A DNA stretch of 64,000 nt from Marisalimonas sp016777705 (GCF_047717795.1 NZ_CP159808.1:310001-374000), one strand, 5' to 3'. Positions 24,423 through 34,242 are shown, counted from the stretch's first letter. Numbers and translations: made by a program. The notes: generated by a model from the letters alone, not told the origin.

Positions 24423-26300
24423 TTAATTAAAAAAATTGAATATGTTGTTTGCTATTGATTTATTGATACCATCTACCTTTAATAAGTCTTCTAAACTAGC
24501 ACTTCCAACAGCTTTTGCTGAACCAAACTCTTCTAAAAGAGATTTTTTCCGATTTGCTCCTATACCAACTATTTCATCAAGTGGACTTTTCAATAAAGCT
24601 TTTTTACTTTTTAGCCTATGACCGGCTATAGCATATCTATGGACTTCATCTCTCAAGTTTTGAAGAAAAAACAATGTTGGATCATCTTTATTAAATTTAA
24701 AATTGTTCATATTTTTTGTATAAAAATTTTCTCTTCCTGCGTCTCTATCAAGTCCCTTTGAAATAGCTAAAACCTCGACGTTTTTTACTTTTATTTTTTT
24801 AAGAACTGATAAAACAGTATTAAGATGACCTTTACCACCGTCTATTATTAATAAATCTGGGAAATGAATAATATTTTTACCTTTAAACCTTCTTTTTATA
24901 ACCTCTTCCATCATCAAATAATCGTTATTATTATTATGTACTTCAGTTTTATTATTAGAATTTTTATTGTATTCTAAATTAATATTATATCTTCTATACA
25001 AAGATTTGGAGAACCCATCTTCGTTAAATGCAACCATTGCGCCTATAGGTGATTTACCCTGATGATGTGAGTTATCGTAAATTTCAATTTTATTTAGATC
25101 ATTTTCAAATCTAAAGATTGTTTTAATTTTGTTAAGATTGTTTTTATTTGATGTTTTTTCAAATATTTTTCTATTAAGATTTTCAGCTGCATTTTTTAAA
25201 GCAGAGTTTATAATTTCTAATTTTTTACCTCTTTGGGGTAAATCTATTTTAACCTTAATACCATGTTTTTTACTTAATAATTTTTCAATCAATATTTTGT
25301 CTTTTGGATTTTGGTTGACTAAAATATTTGTTGCAGGGACATTCTTATCATAAAATTGACAAATAAAGGCTTGCATAATTTCATTGTCATTTACATCAAT
25401 TGCATTTTTCCCGATGTTGGGGAAATAAGCTTTAGAGCCATAACTTGATCCGTTTCTAATAATATTCATCTGTACAACAACTTTATTTTCTATTTTTTTT
25501 AAAACAAGAAAGTCAGCATCATTTATATTAGGAATATTGATATTTTGATTTGCCGTTACTTCTGTCAATGCTTTAACCCTATTTCTATAAATAGCTGCTG
25601 CCTCAAAATTTTGATGATTAGACGCTTCATACATTTTATTAATTAAGTTTTCCTTAATTTCTTTTGATTTTCCTAAAAGAAAATTTTTAGCTTGGTATAA
25701 ACTTTGCTCGTAAGACTCTTTAGAAATTAAATTAACACATGGCGCACTGCATCTTTTTATTTGAAATTGTAAACATGGTCTGGTTCTTGACTTAAACATA
25801 TTGTCATTGCAGGTTCTTAATAAAAACGCTTTTTGAAGTGTCTCTATTGTTTTGTAAATAGTTCTTTTAGATACAAATGGGCCAAAATATTCTCCTTTAA
25901 TACTTCTTGTTCCACGATGGGCAGATAATTGAGGAAATGGATGAGATAAATTAAAAAATATAGAGCTAAAACTTTTATCATCTTTTAGCAATATATTATA
26001 TGTAGGCTCAAATTTTTTAATTAGGTTTGACTCTAATAATAAAGCTTCCATCTCAGACGATGTGATAATAATTTCCATTCGTTTTGTGTTAGAAACCATA
26101 AAGGTTAATCTAGAATTCAATCTTTTAGGTTTAGTATAAAAAGTCACTCTGTTTTTAAGGTTTTTTGCTTTTCCAATGTAAAGATATTCTTCATTCTCAC
26201 CAATCATTTGGTAAATACCTGGTTTACTTGGAATCGTAATTAATTCACTTTTTATTACTTCTATTCCGTCATTAAGTGATATTTTTTTATTTTTAATCAT
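24423..26300 (-). CDS. uvrC: UvrABC excinuclease subunit C
   Basis: Makes both incisions flanking a lesion in nucleotide excision repair. About 625 residues from ATG 26300. An upstream TTG eight codons earlier is possible but no ribosome site favours it. The GIY-YIG nuclease begins GIYQMIGENEEYLYIGKAKN near residue 29. A Cys-rich CLQFQIKRCSAPC block and a UVR motif (NFEAAAIYRNRVKAL) follow. The RNase H-like half begins at the IEIYDNSHHQGKSPIGAMVAF region near 410, with DLLIIDGGKGHLN and DEVHRYAIAGHR. A helix-hairpin-helix ends it (EIVGIGANRKKSLLEEFGS). uvrB lies just upstream on the same strand. Confidence 0.96.
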   Translation of the reverse strand: MIKNKKISLNDGIEVIKSELITIPSKPGIYQMIGENEEYLYIGKAKNLKNRVTFYTKPKRLNSRLTFMVSNTKRMEIIITSSEMEALLLESNLIKKFEPTYNILLKDDKSFSSIFFNLSHPFPQLSAHRGTRSIKGEYFGPFVSKRTIYKTIETLQKAFLLRTCNDNMFKSRTRPCLQFQIKRCSAPCVNLISKESYEQSLYQAKNFLLGKSKEIKENLINKMYEASNHQNFEAAAIYRNRVKALTEVTANQNINIPNINDADFLVLKKIENKVVVQMNIIRNGSSYGSKAYFPNIGKNAIDVNDNEIMQAFICQFYDKNVPATNILVNQNPKDKILIEKLLSKKHGIKVKIDLPQRGKKLEIINSALKNAAENLNRKIFEKTSNKNNLNKIKTIFRFENDLNKIEIYDNSHHQGKSPIGAMVAFNEDGFSKSLYRRYNINLEYNKNSNNKTEVHNNNNDYLMMEEVIKRRFKGKNIIHFPDLLIIDGGKGHLNTVLSVLKKIKVKNVEVLAISKGLDRDAGRENFYTKNMNNFKFNKDDPTLFFLQNLRDEVHRYAIAGHRLKSKKALLKSPLDEIVGIGANRKKSLLEEFGSAKAVGSASLEDLLKVDGINKSIANNIFNFFN

Positions 26301-26343
26301 TATTTCTATTTTTATAAAATTCAAAAATAATTATAAAATATTA

Positions 26344-28410
26344 TTATTTTTTTTTAAATTTACTTTTATAATTTTCGTTTGGCGCTGCCATTAAACCTAA
26401 TTCTCTCTGTTGTAGTTTTTTAATTTCATCTCTAATTTTTGCAGCTTCTTCAAACTCTAAGTTACTTGCAGCATTTTCCATTTCTGATTGAAGTTCGTCT
26501 ATAGATTGTTTAATAGTCTTTCCAACTTTTTGGGAACTCTTACTTTTTTCATCTTCATTGTTGTCGTTTAATTCTGCTAATATATCAGATATTTTACTAA
26601 TTACAGATTTAGGAATTATGTTATGTTTTTTGTTATAACTAATTTGTTTTTCTCTTCTTCTATTTGTCTCGTCAATTGCGTATTGCATTGACCCGGTAAT
26701 AGTATCTGCATACAATATTACTTGGCCTTCAACATGTCTTGCTGCTCTTCCAATAGTTTGTATTAACGATGTTTTTGATCTAAGAAACCCCTCTTTATCA
26801 GCATCAAGAATTGCTACAAGAGCGCATTCAGGTATGTCTAGACCCTCTCTTAAGAGATTTATACCAATTAATGCATCAAATAAACCTAGGCGTAAATCTC
26901 TTATTATTTCTATGCGCTCAAGTGTATCTACATCAGAATGAATATATCTTACTTTCAACCCTGCCTCAAACATATACTCACTCAATGCCTCAGCCATTTT
27001 TTTTGTAAGGGTAGTTATTAAAACTCTATTCCCTTTTTTTGATTGTAATTTTGTTTCATGAATAAGATCGTCAACTTGAGTTTTTGTTGGCTTAATAATT
27101 ATTTCAGGATCTATTAACCCAGTAGGCCTAACTGATTGTTCTACAAAAACCCCACTTGTTTTATTTAATTCCCATTCACCAGGAGTTGCAGAAACATGTA
27201 TAGTTTGTGGCCTAAAAGCCTCCCACTCTTCAAATTTTAGTGGACGATTATCCATACACGATGGGAGCCTAAAACCATACTCAGATAATGTTGATTTTCT
27301 TCTAAAGTCACCCTTGTACATTGCGCCTATTTGACTAACTGTTACATGGCTTTCATCTGTAAATACTAGAGCATCATTAGGTAAATATTCAAAAAGTGTT
27401 GGTGGTGGTTCTCCAGGATTTCTTCCCGATAAATATCTACTGTAATTTTCTATTCCTGGACAAGTGCCGGCGGCTTGCATCATTTCAATGTCAAAATTAG
27501 TTCGTTGCTCTAATCTTTGTGCTTCAACAAGCTTGTTATTTTGGTATAAGATATTTAAATGCTTTTTAAGCTCTTCCTTAATAGATTTAATTGCTTGGTT
27601 TATAGTTGGTTTAGGAGTGACATAATGAGAGTTGGCATAAATTTTTATTGACTTTAACTTTGATAACTTTTCTCCTGTTAAAGCATCTACTTCAAATATA
27701 TTCTCAATTTCATCTCCAAATAATGTAATTTTCCAGGCCACGGTTTCTAAGTGAGCAGGAAAAATTTCTACTATGTCACCTCTAACTCTAAATGTACCTC
27801 TTACAAAAGACATATCATTTCTTGTATATTGTAACTCAGTAAATTGTCTTAACAATTTTTGACGAGAGATTTCTTGTCGCTCTTCTAATTTAATTGTCAT
27901 TTGTGAGTATGTTTCAACGGATCCTATTCCATAAATGCATGAAACAGATGCAACTATAATTACATCTTTTCTTTCTAATAAAGCTCTAGTTGCTGAGTGT
28001 CTCATTCTATCAATTTGATCATTTATACTAGATTCTTTTTCTATATATGTATCTGATCGCGGAACATATGCTTCAGGTTGGTAGTAGTCATAGTAAGAAA
28101 CAAAATATTCAACAGCATTGTTAGGAAAAAAATCCTTCATTTCTCCATATAACTGAGCTGCAAGCGTTTTATTAGGCGCCATAAGTAAAGATGGTCTGTT
28201 TAATGAATTTATAACATGAGCCATAGTAAAGGTTTTTCCAGAACCGGTAACGCCAAGTAATACTTGATCCTTGTCATTTTTTTCAATTCCTGAGATTAAT
28301 TCTTTAATGGCATAGGGTTGGTCACCGGTAGGAGTAAAACTAGATTCTAATGAAAATATAGATTTAGAAGTATTTGATAATTTATAGTTTAATTTTGCTA
28401 ATTCATTCAT
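26344..28410 (-). CDS. uvrB: UvrABC excinuclease subunit B
   Basis: The helicase-like damage-verifying subunit of nucleotide excision repair, which hands DNA to UvrC. 688 residues, normal. Walker A is GVTGSGKTFTMA near residue 54, the beta-hairpin block YYDYYQPEAYVPRSDTYIEK lies near 106, and DESHVTVSQIGAMYKGDF near 352 is the DEAD-like motif. NLLREGLDIPE and QTIGRAARHVEGQVILYAD give helicase motifs V and VI, and a C-terminal UVR motif (NLEFEEAAKIRDEIKKLQ) ends it. uvrC follows after 43 bases, so the two may be co-transcribed. No anomalies noted. Confidence 0.98.
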   Translation of the reverse strand: MNELAKLNYKLSNTSKSIFSLESSFTPTGDQPYAIKELISGIEKNDKDQVLLGVTGSGKTFTMAHVINSLNRPSLLMAPNKTLAAQLYGEMKDFFPNNAVEYFVSYYDYYQPEAYVPRSDTYIEKESSINDQIDRMRHSATRALLERKDVIIVASVSCIYGIGSVETYSQMTIKLEERQEISRQKLLRQFTELQYTRNDMSFVRGTFRVRGDIVEIFPAHLETVAWKITLFGDEIENIFEVDALTGEKLSKLKSIKIYANSHYVTPKPTINQAIKSIKEELKKHLNILYQNNKLVEAQRLEQRTNFDIEMMQAAGTCPGIENYSRYLSGRNPGEPPPTLFEYLPNDALVFTDESHVTVSQIGAMYKGDFRRKSTLSEYGFRLPSCMDNRPLKFEEWEAFRPQTIHVSATPGEWELNKTSGVFVEQSVRPTGLIDPEIIIKPTKTQVDDLIHETKLQSKKGNRVLITTLTKKMAEALSEYMFEAGLKVRYIHSDVDTLERIEIIRDLRLGLFDALIGINLLREGLDIPECALVAILDADKEGFLRSKTSLIQTIGRAARHVEGQVILYADTITGSMQYAIDETNRRREKQISYNKKHNIIPKSVISKISDILAELNDNNEDEKSKSSQKVGKTIKQSIDELQSEMENAASNLEFEEAAKIRDEIKKLQQRELGLMAAPNENYKSKFKKK

Positions 28411-28553
28411 TTTTTATCTATATATGCCTAATAAAGTGTTAAAGAATTAATCTATATCAAAAAATAATCTATTAACTAATAAAAAAGATTTTTAACTAGA
28501 CTAATTTGTAGTAAATCTTAATTAGATTTTAAATTTAAGTTTGGAGTTATGTT

Positions 28554-29756
28554 ATGCCTTTTATTTCTGACAATTTAAATAGAATAAAACCTTCTGCAAC
28601 AATGGTTATAACAGCTAAAGCAGCACAATTAAAAAGAGAAGGAAAAGATGTTATAGGATTGTCAGCAGGAGAACCAGATTTTGATACACCGGATCATGTA
28701 AAAGAAGCAGCTATTGAGGCTATAAAAAAAGGTTACACTAAATATACTAATGTAGAGGGGATCCCTGAACTTAGGCAAGCTATAGTGGATAAGTTCAAAA
28801 AAGATAATAATTTAGATTATATAATAAATGATGTTATTGTTGGAACTGGTGGAAAGCAAATTTTGTATAATGCTCTAATCAGCTCAATAAATATTAATGA
28901 TGAAGTTATTATTCCAGCACCATACTGGGTTTCATACCCAGACATGACATTATTAGCTGGTGGAACCCCAGTCATTGTAAGTTGTTCTGATGACACAGGT
29001 TTTAAGCTTACAGCTGAAGCGCTAAAAAAAGTTATAACAAATAAAAGTAAGTGGCTAATTTTAAATAGCCCATCAAATCCAACAGGTGCTTGCTATTCTA
29101 AGGATGAACTTAATGCTATTGCTGAAGTAGTTAGACAACATAAAAACTTGTATGTGATGACAGACGATATTTATGAATACATTGTATATGATAATTTTAA
29201 ATTTCATACCTTTGCACAGGTAGCGCCTGATTTAAAAGATCGAACCTTAACTGTAAACGGTGTATCTAAAAGTCATTGTATGACGGGTTGGAGAATTGGT
29301 TATGCGGTAGGACCATCAATATTAATTAAAGCTATGATAAAAATACAAGGTCAATCAACTTCTAATGCGTCTTCTATTTCACAATATGCAGCCTTAGCAG
29401 GAATAGGTGGCAGTAATGATTTTTTAAAACCTTGTTTGCAGGCTTTTGACGAGAGAAGAATATATGTTTTTAATAGACTTAATAATATTCCAGGAATAAG
29501 TTGTATACTTCCAGAAGGGGCGTTTTATGCATATCCTAATGTCTCTGGATTAATTGGAAAAAAAACATCTAAAGGGATAACTTTAAGTAATGATACAGAA
29601 ATAGTTGAATGGCTCTTAGAAACAGGAGAAGTTGCAGCTGTACCAGGCGTTGCCTTTGGATTGGAGCCTTTCTTTAGAGTGTCATACGCAACAAGTTTAA
29701 AACTTTTAAAAGATGCGATGGATAGAATTGAAAGATCGGTTTCTAGTCTAGCATGA
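28554..29756 (+). CDS. aspC: Aspartate aminotransferase (class I, fold type I)
   Basis: PLP enzyme interconverting aspartate and oxaloacetate with glutamate/2-oxoglutarate. 400 residues, of the Rhizobium/Thermus-like subgroup. SAGEPDFDTP near residue 37, VGTGGKQILYNAL near 96, NSPSNPTGA near 171 and the PLP-binding Lys239 in VNGVSKSHCMTGWRIGYA are all present, as is RVSYATS near the end. GGAG is 5 to 7 bases before the ATG. The gene is followed by msrP on the same strand after 18 bases. Specificity may extend to aromatic amino acids or prephenate, as in some alphaproteobacterial relatives. Confidence 0.94.
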   Translation: MPFISDNLNRIKPSATMVITAKAAQLKREGKDVIGLSAGEPDFDTPDHVKEAAIEAIKKGYTKYTNVEGIPELRQAIVDKFKKDNNLDYIINDVIVGTGGKQILYNALISSININDEVIIPAPYWVSYPDMTLLAGGTPVIVSCSDDTGFKLTAEALKKVITNKSKWLILNSPSNPTGACYSKDELNAIAEVVRQHKNLYVMTDDIYEYIVYDNFKFHTFAQVAPDLKDRTLTVNGVSKSHCMTGWRIGYAVGPSILIKAMIKIQGQSTSNASSISQYAALAGIGGSNDFLKPCLQAFDERRIYVFNRLNNIPGISCILPEGAFYAYPNVSGLIGKKTSKGITLSNDTEIVEWLLETGEVAAVPGVAFGLEPFFRVSYATSLKLLKDAMDRIERSVSSLA

Positions 29757-29774
29757 TCTTTGTTGAGGTACTAT

Positions 29775-30745
29775 ATGTCTAATATAATAAAAAAAAAATA
29801 TGGGATTTAAAAGATTTTCAGACTACGCCAGAACATATTTTTAAATCACGAAGACAAGCTCTAAAAAAATTGGCTGGAGGTTCAATTGCCCTTGCTGGTC
29901 TTACTTCATTTCCTAGTTCTGTCTTTGGAAACGCTAACTCTTTTTATCCACCTGTAAGTAATACTCTCTATAAGGTAAATAGAGAAATAACCGAAGAAAA
30001 ACTAGCTACTACTTACACAAATTTTTATGAATTTGGTTCTAGTAAAAATATTTGGAGAAGAGCTGCATTTCTCAAAACTAAGCCATGGATGTTGACAATC
30101 GATGGGTTAGTAAAAAAACCAGTAACTATTGATATAAGTGATTTATTAAAAAAAGTTGGTGGAATAGAGGAACGCGTCTATAGATTTAGATGTGTCGAGG
30201 CATGGTCAATGACTGTTCCTTGGTCTGGTTTTCCTTTAAAAAATATTTTGTCTTTTGTTGAACCTAAGACTAGTGCAAAATTTTTGAGGTTTGAAACCTT
30301 TTTTGACCCTGATGTAGCACCAGGTCAAAAACAAAATTGGTATCCTTGGCCTTATGTGGAAGGTATAACTATCGATGAAGCGAAAAATGATTTAAGTTTT
30401 CTTGCTACAGGTATTTATGGTAAAGAATTGCCAAATCAAAATGGTGCCCCTTGCCGATTAGTTCTTCCTTGGAAATATGGGTTTAAATCAATAAAATCTA
30501 TAGTAAAAATAAGCTTTGTAGATAAAAAACCTCAGGGTATGTGGGAAAGAATTGCTCCTTTAGAATACGGTTTTTGGGCTAATGTAAATCCAAACGTCCC
30601 TCACCCTAGATGGTCCCAGTCTACAGAGCAGCAATTAGGTGTTGATAATAGAGTTCCAACTATGATTTATAACGGCTATGGTTCAGAAGTTGCAAGCATG
30701 TATAATGCGCTTCAGCCAACTTTAAAGAACAGTCTTTTTAGATAA
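29775..30745 (+). CDS. msrP: MsrP-like periplasmic methionine sulfoxide reductase, molybdoenzyme; frame broken at a 10-A run
   Basis: Molybdopterin enzyme that repairs oxidised methionines in periplasmic proteins. The body matches the family: WMLTIDGLVKKPVTIDI, YRFRCVEAWSMTVPWSGFPL with the molybdenum-ligand cysteine, WPYVEGITIDEAKNDL, GAPCRLVLPWKYGFKSIKSI and the ending region FWANVNPNVPHPRWSQ. The expected start is the ATG at 29775, preceded by GAGG at a 6-base distance. Its frame hits TAA at 29808. The frame of the body is open from 29783 but has no ATG, GTG or TTG until 29870, which is past the Tat motif SRRQALKK (from 29846). One extra A, or two fewer, in the run 29789-29798 would join MSNIIKKK to IWDLKDFQTTPEH. 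This may be a sequencing error, a real mutation or transcriptional slippage. No msrQ is adjacent. Confidence 0.85.
29789..29798 (+). other. Homopolymer of ten A at the msrP frame break
   Basis: Ten consecutive A, five codons after the probable msrP start, mark the exact spot where the frame must change. Runs of this length allow polymerase slippage and are also a common place for sequencing error. Confidence 0.7.
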
Positions 30746-30763
30746 TGTTAGGTTAAGTTTTTT

Positions 30764-32191
30764 ATGAAAAATCAACCTAAACCAGTTAATACTCACTTTA
30801 ATTTAGGTAAAGATTTTTTTGATGTTGCCACTCAAGCTCAATTCCCTGATCATATTTTAAGGTTTAGAAATAACAGATCAGCTCAAATTATTGGTTTGGA
30901 CAATCTTTCTGACGAAGAATGGATAGATTATTTTGGAAAGTTTAATAGGTATCCTGGAGTTGTCCATGCTCCATTAGCATTAAAATATCATGGACATCAA
31001 TTTGGGCATTACAATTCAGATTTAGGAGACGGTAGAGGTTTCTTATTAGCACAATTTTTAGATAAGAATAAAGTTTTATGGGATTTAGGGACTAAGGGAT
31101 CTGGTCAAACTAATTTTAGTAGAGGAGGGGATGGAAGATTAACTCTAAAAGGTGCCGTTAGAGAACTATTGGCAACAGAATTTTTATCAGCCTTAGGTGT
31201 TCCAACAAGCCAAACTTTATCTATTATTGAAACAGGCGAAAATCTTGAAAGGAATGATGAACCATCTCCTACAAGATCTGCTGCTTTAGTTAGGCGGAGT
31301 AATAGTCATATTAGAATAGGTACCTTTCAAAGATTAGCGTATTTCAATGAAAACGAAAATATAGAAAAGTTACTGAGACATGTAACGAAAAACTACTTTT
31401 TTTTTAAAAAACATAATGCATCTTCGTGCAGTTTAGCAGAGGATTTCTTTTTAGAATCTGTAAAAAGAATAGCAAGCTCAATGGGACGCATTATTGTTTC
31501 AGGATTTGTACATGGTGTTTTAAATACAGATAATTTTAATATTACTGGTGAGGTTTTTGATTATGGACCATGGAGGTTTATTGAATATGCAAGTCCCAGT
31601 TTTACTGCTGCTTATTTTGATCATAATGGACGTTATTCTTTTGGCAATCAACCTGAAGCTGCTTTATGGGCGTTAACTCAGTTAGGAAAAAGTTTAAAAG
31701 AGTTTATAAGTGAAGAAAGAATTATTGAAATTTTAAATGAATTTTCTAAAAATTTTCATTTATCTCTCAAAAGACATTTTTGTTGGAGGTTGGATATTAA
31801 AGATATTAATTCAAATGACCTAAATAAAATCATGCACATCTTATTAAATGAGAGTGAAAAAAATAAAATTGATTATGGTTCTTTTTTTTATGATTTTTAT
31901 GGTGGTAGCGACAGCATAATTGATTGTCTTAAAAGTTCTTATGGTAGTAAATACAAAGTTAAACAATTTTTGTTAGTAACGGATATTTTAAAAAGCAACA
32001 CTTCATTTAATGGTAGTTCAGAAAAAAAACATATGTTAGATCAAAACCGAGAAAATTTATTAATAAATGAAGTTGAAAAGATATGGGAACAAATTTCTTT
32101 GCACGATAATTGGAATGTACTTGAAGACAAAATTCAAAGACTTAGGGCTCTTGGTAATATATTAGAGTCTAAAAAAGTCATTTATTTTTAA
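30764..32191 (+). CDS. selO: Protein adenylyltransferase SelO (YdiU family)
   Basis: A pseudokinase-fold enzyme that transfers AMP to Ser, Thr or Tyr of target proteins; characterised members act in redox homeostasis. 475 residues. Conserved blocks: DLGDGRGFLLAQF near residue 87, DLGTKGSGQTNFSRGGDGR near 107, VPTSQTLSIIETGE, RIGTFQRLAYF, and the active-site HGVLNTDNFNITGEVFDYGP near 246-265, with the conserved Asn and Asp pairs. The AMP-binding lysine is probably the one in GTKGSG. No selenocysteine is expected or seen. Follows msrP after 18 bases and overlaps the convergent ELM1-like gene by 30 bases. Confidence 0.96.
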   Translation: MKNQPKPVNTHFNLGKDFFDVATQAQFPDHILRFRNNRSAQIIGLDNLSDEEWIDYFGKFNRYPGVVHAPLALKYHGHQFGHYNSDLGDGRGFLLAQFLDKNKVLWDLGTKGSGQTNFSRGGDGRLTLKGAVRELLATEFLSALGVPTSQTLSIIETGENLERNDEPSPTRSAALVRRSNSHIRIGTFQRLAYFNENENIEKLLRHVTKNYFFFKKHNASSCSLAEDFFLESVKRIASSMGRIIVSGFVHGVLNTDNFNITGEVFDYGPWRFIEYASPSFTAAYFDHNGRYSFGNQPEAALWALTQLGKSLKEFISEERIIEILNEFSKNFHLSLKRHFCWRLDIKDINSNDLNKIMHILLNESEKNKIDYGSFFYDFYGGSDSIIDCLKSSYGSKYKVKQFLLVTDILKSNTSFNGSSEKKHMLDQNRENLLINEVEKIWEQISLHDNWNVLEDKIQRLRALGNILESKKVIYF

Positions 32192-33145
32192 AATTGTTTT
32201 TTCATTTGTGTGTAAATTGTTCTTATTATAATTAAACAATTTACCTTCAAATTTCTTAATGATTCCTAAATCTTTAAGATTATTTAAAAAATTTAAAATT
32301 TTACCGTTTTCTTGAGGAAAAAACGAAACAAATAGAGGTGTTGAAATAGTTGCCATTTCTGATACCATGCTTACGCTATCGCTTGTAACTATTAAGTATT
32401 GCGCTTTTTGAAGAATATTAGGATATGGGTTTTTACTATTAAATGTATAAAACTTAAAATCATTTAATTTTTTGGAAAAAATTGACCTCAATATTTTTTC
32501 AGCTTTTATTCCTGTGCGTCTAGAAGTAGAAATTATTAACTTCGCGTTTAATAAATTCGAAGCTTTAACTGCTTTGATACCTAAATCATAATAATCAATA
32601 CTTTTAGGATTATATCTTTTATTACGACCACCTACCATTAAAAAAATTATAGGTTTTTCTGTAGTTAAATTTTTTTTATTTTTAATTTCATGATTTAAAA
32701 AAAAAGATAATGCACCTTTAGTTTGGATTATATTTTTACCTGTTATTGCGTCATGTTCAGGTATTAGTAAAAGGTCAAACTGATTTCTTGATATTTTTGG
32801 GTTTTGAATATGAATTGTTTTAATTTTATTTTTAAAAAAAAATCTTATTGCTATTGAAATCCCTGCCATTCTTTTACCAGTTGTTATAACAAATTTAGGT
32901 AAAGGTTTTTGATTTAGTTCTTTTAGAATATTAGAGGTTAATAAAAACTTTCCAATTAGAGGAATTTTTCTTAATAAATATGGAGGATTATAATTTATCA
33001 ATTCGTAATCATAACCTAGTAATTTTGCAACAGCTAAAGATTGATTTTCCATACCTTTAGTTCCATCACTTATAACCCACGTGTTAATTTTGGTAGACTT
33101 TGTCAAATTTTTCTTAACTCTTTTAAAAATTAACAGTTTTTGCAT
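32162..33145 (-). CDS. ELM1/GtrOC1-like protein (DUF1022 family)
   Basis: A 327-residue protein resembling the mitochondrial fission protein ELM1 family, a glycosyltransferase-B-like group common in alphaproteobacteria whose bacterial role is unknown. Matching stretches: TWVISDGTKGMENQSLAVAK near residue 22, LPKFVITTGKRMAGISIAI near 78, VGGRNKRYN near 171, STSRRTGIKAEKIL near 206, and YLIVTSDSVSMVSEMA near 253, the last being typical of a nucleotide-sugar pocket. Overlaps the selO 3' end by 30 bases in convergent orientation. Family confidence is good, function not assigned. Confidence 0.85.
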   Translation of the reverse strand: MQKLLIFKRVKKNLTKSTKINTWVISDGTKGMENQSLAVAKLLGYDYELINYNPPYLLRKIPLIGKFLLTSNILKELNQKPLPKFVITTGKRMAGISIAIRFFFKNKIKTIHIQNPKISRNQFDLLLIPEHDAITGKNIIQTKGALSFFLNHEIKNKKNLTTEKPIIFLMVGGRNKRYNPKSIDYYDLGIKAVKASNLLNAKLIISTSRRTGIKAEKILRSIFSKKLNDFKFYTFNSKNPYPNILQKAQYLIVTSDSVSMVSEMATISTPLFVSFFPQENGKILNFLNNLKDLGIIKKFEGKLFNYNKNNLHTNEKTILKINDFFRL

Positions 33146-33236
33146 TCATTGAAATAAAATTGCAATTATGTGCTAATTATATTAATAATCTTACATTATT
33201 TATATTTTATTATTAACATAAAGAAATATAGACAAA

Positions 33237-33722
33237 ATGAAAACTCAAAAAACAAAGTTAGATAAAATAGACTTGCAAATACTAAGTGAGTTACAGTTAA
33301 ATGGAAGAATAAGTAACGTAGAATTAGCAAACCTAGTGAATATTTCACCACCTTCTTGTCTAAGAAGAGTAAAAGTATTAGAAGACACAAATTTTGTTAA
33401 AGGTTATAATGCAGAAATAAACGCAGAACTTCTTAATTTCAAAGTAACTGTATTTGCATATGTTGGCCTTGAAAGTCAAGCTGAGAAAGACCTTCAAATT
33501 TTTGAAAACTATATTTCTGTCTTTCCTGAGGTAAGGGAATGCCATATGCTTATGGGAGAAGTAGATTTTCTTTTAAAAATTGTAGCTAAGGATTGGGATG
33601 ATTTTCAAAAGTTCTTAACTGCTAAACTTACTCAGGCCCCAAAGATAAGTAATGTTAAAACGTCTTTAAACATTAGAAGTACAAAAAGCCTGCCAGGAAT
33701 ACCTTTTGAAGCTATAATTTAA
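33237..33722 (+). CDS. Lrp/AsnC family transcriptional regulator
   Basis: A 161-residue feast/famine regulator. The N-terminal helix-turn-helix spans about residues 9-50 (KIDLQILSELQLNGRISNVE, then LANLVNISPPSCLRRVKVLE), and the C-terminal RAM ligand domain contains ECHMLMGEVDFLLKIVAKD near 101 and the ending RSTKSLPGIPF. Regulators of this type sense amino acids, and which one here is unknown. Divergent from the ELM1-like gene. Its 3' end overlaps greA by 11 bases on the opposite strand. Confidence 0.95.
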   Translation: MKTQKTKLDKIDLQILSELQLNGRISNVELANLVNISPPSCLRRVKVLEDTNFVKGYNAEINAELLNFKVTVFAYVGLESQAEKDLQIFENYISVFPEVRECHMLMGEVDFLLKIVAKDWDDFQKFLTAKLTQAPKISNVKTSLNIRSTKSLPGIPFEAII

Positions 33723-34191
33723 TTACTTCTATTGATATTATTTCATAATTTTTAGAACCACTAGGAGTTTTAACCTCAACGGAAGAACCTTTTTCTTTGC
33801 CTATTAATGCTTTTGCAATTGGAGATGCAATTGAAATTAGGCCTAATTCAAGGTTAGCTTCATATGGGCCTACTATTTGGTAATCTGTTTCTTGATCTGT
33901 TTCTTCATCTACAATTTTAACTTTAGTGCCAAAAGTGATCGTTTTACCGGATAATTTATTTAAATCTATAACTTCAGCTCTACTCACAACATCTTCAAGT
34001 TCTGTTATTCTGCCTTCTATAAATGATTGTTTTTCCTTAGCAGCATGGTATTCTGCATTTTCTTTTAAATCGCCATGTTCCCTGGCAGTTGAAATAGCTT
34101 TAATAACTGCTGGTCTTTCCTCTTTTTTCAGATTATTTAACTCAGATTTTATATTTTCCAATCCAGGTAATGTGAAGGGTATTTTATCCAT
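33712..34191 (-). CDS. greA: Transcription elongation factor GreA
   Basis: Binds RNA polymerase's secondary channel and stimulates cleavage of backtracked RNA. About 159 residues from the ATG at 34191 (MDKIPFTLPGLE); a second ATG four codons upstream is also possible, but the former matches relatives. The N-terminal coiled coil includes ERPAVIKAISTAREHGDLKE, with the acidic tip residues around HGDLKENAEYHAAKE. The C-terminal FKBP-like half has FGTKVKIVDEETDQE and SPIAKALIGKEKGSSVEV. Upstream of greA on the same strand is carB. Confidence 0.96.
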   Translation of the reverse strand: MDKIPFTLPGLENIKSELNNLKKEERPAVIKAISTAREHGDLKENAEYHAAKEKQSFIEGRITELEDVVSRAEVIDLNKLSGKTITFGTKVKIVDEETDQETDYQIVGPYEANLELGLISIASPIAKALIGKEKGSSVEVKTPSGSKNYEIISIEVIKL

Positions 34192-34242
34192 TGTAATATC
34201 CATTAAATCAAACTAAAGAAAATTATAATATAAAAAATCCAA

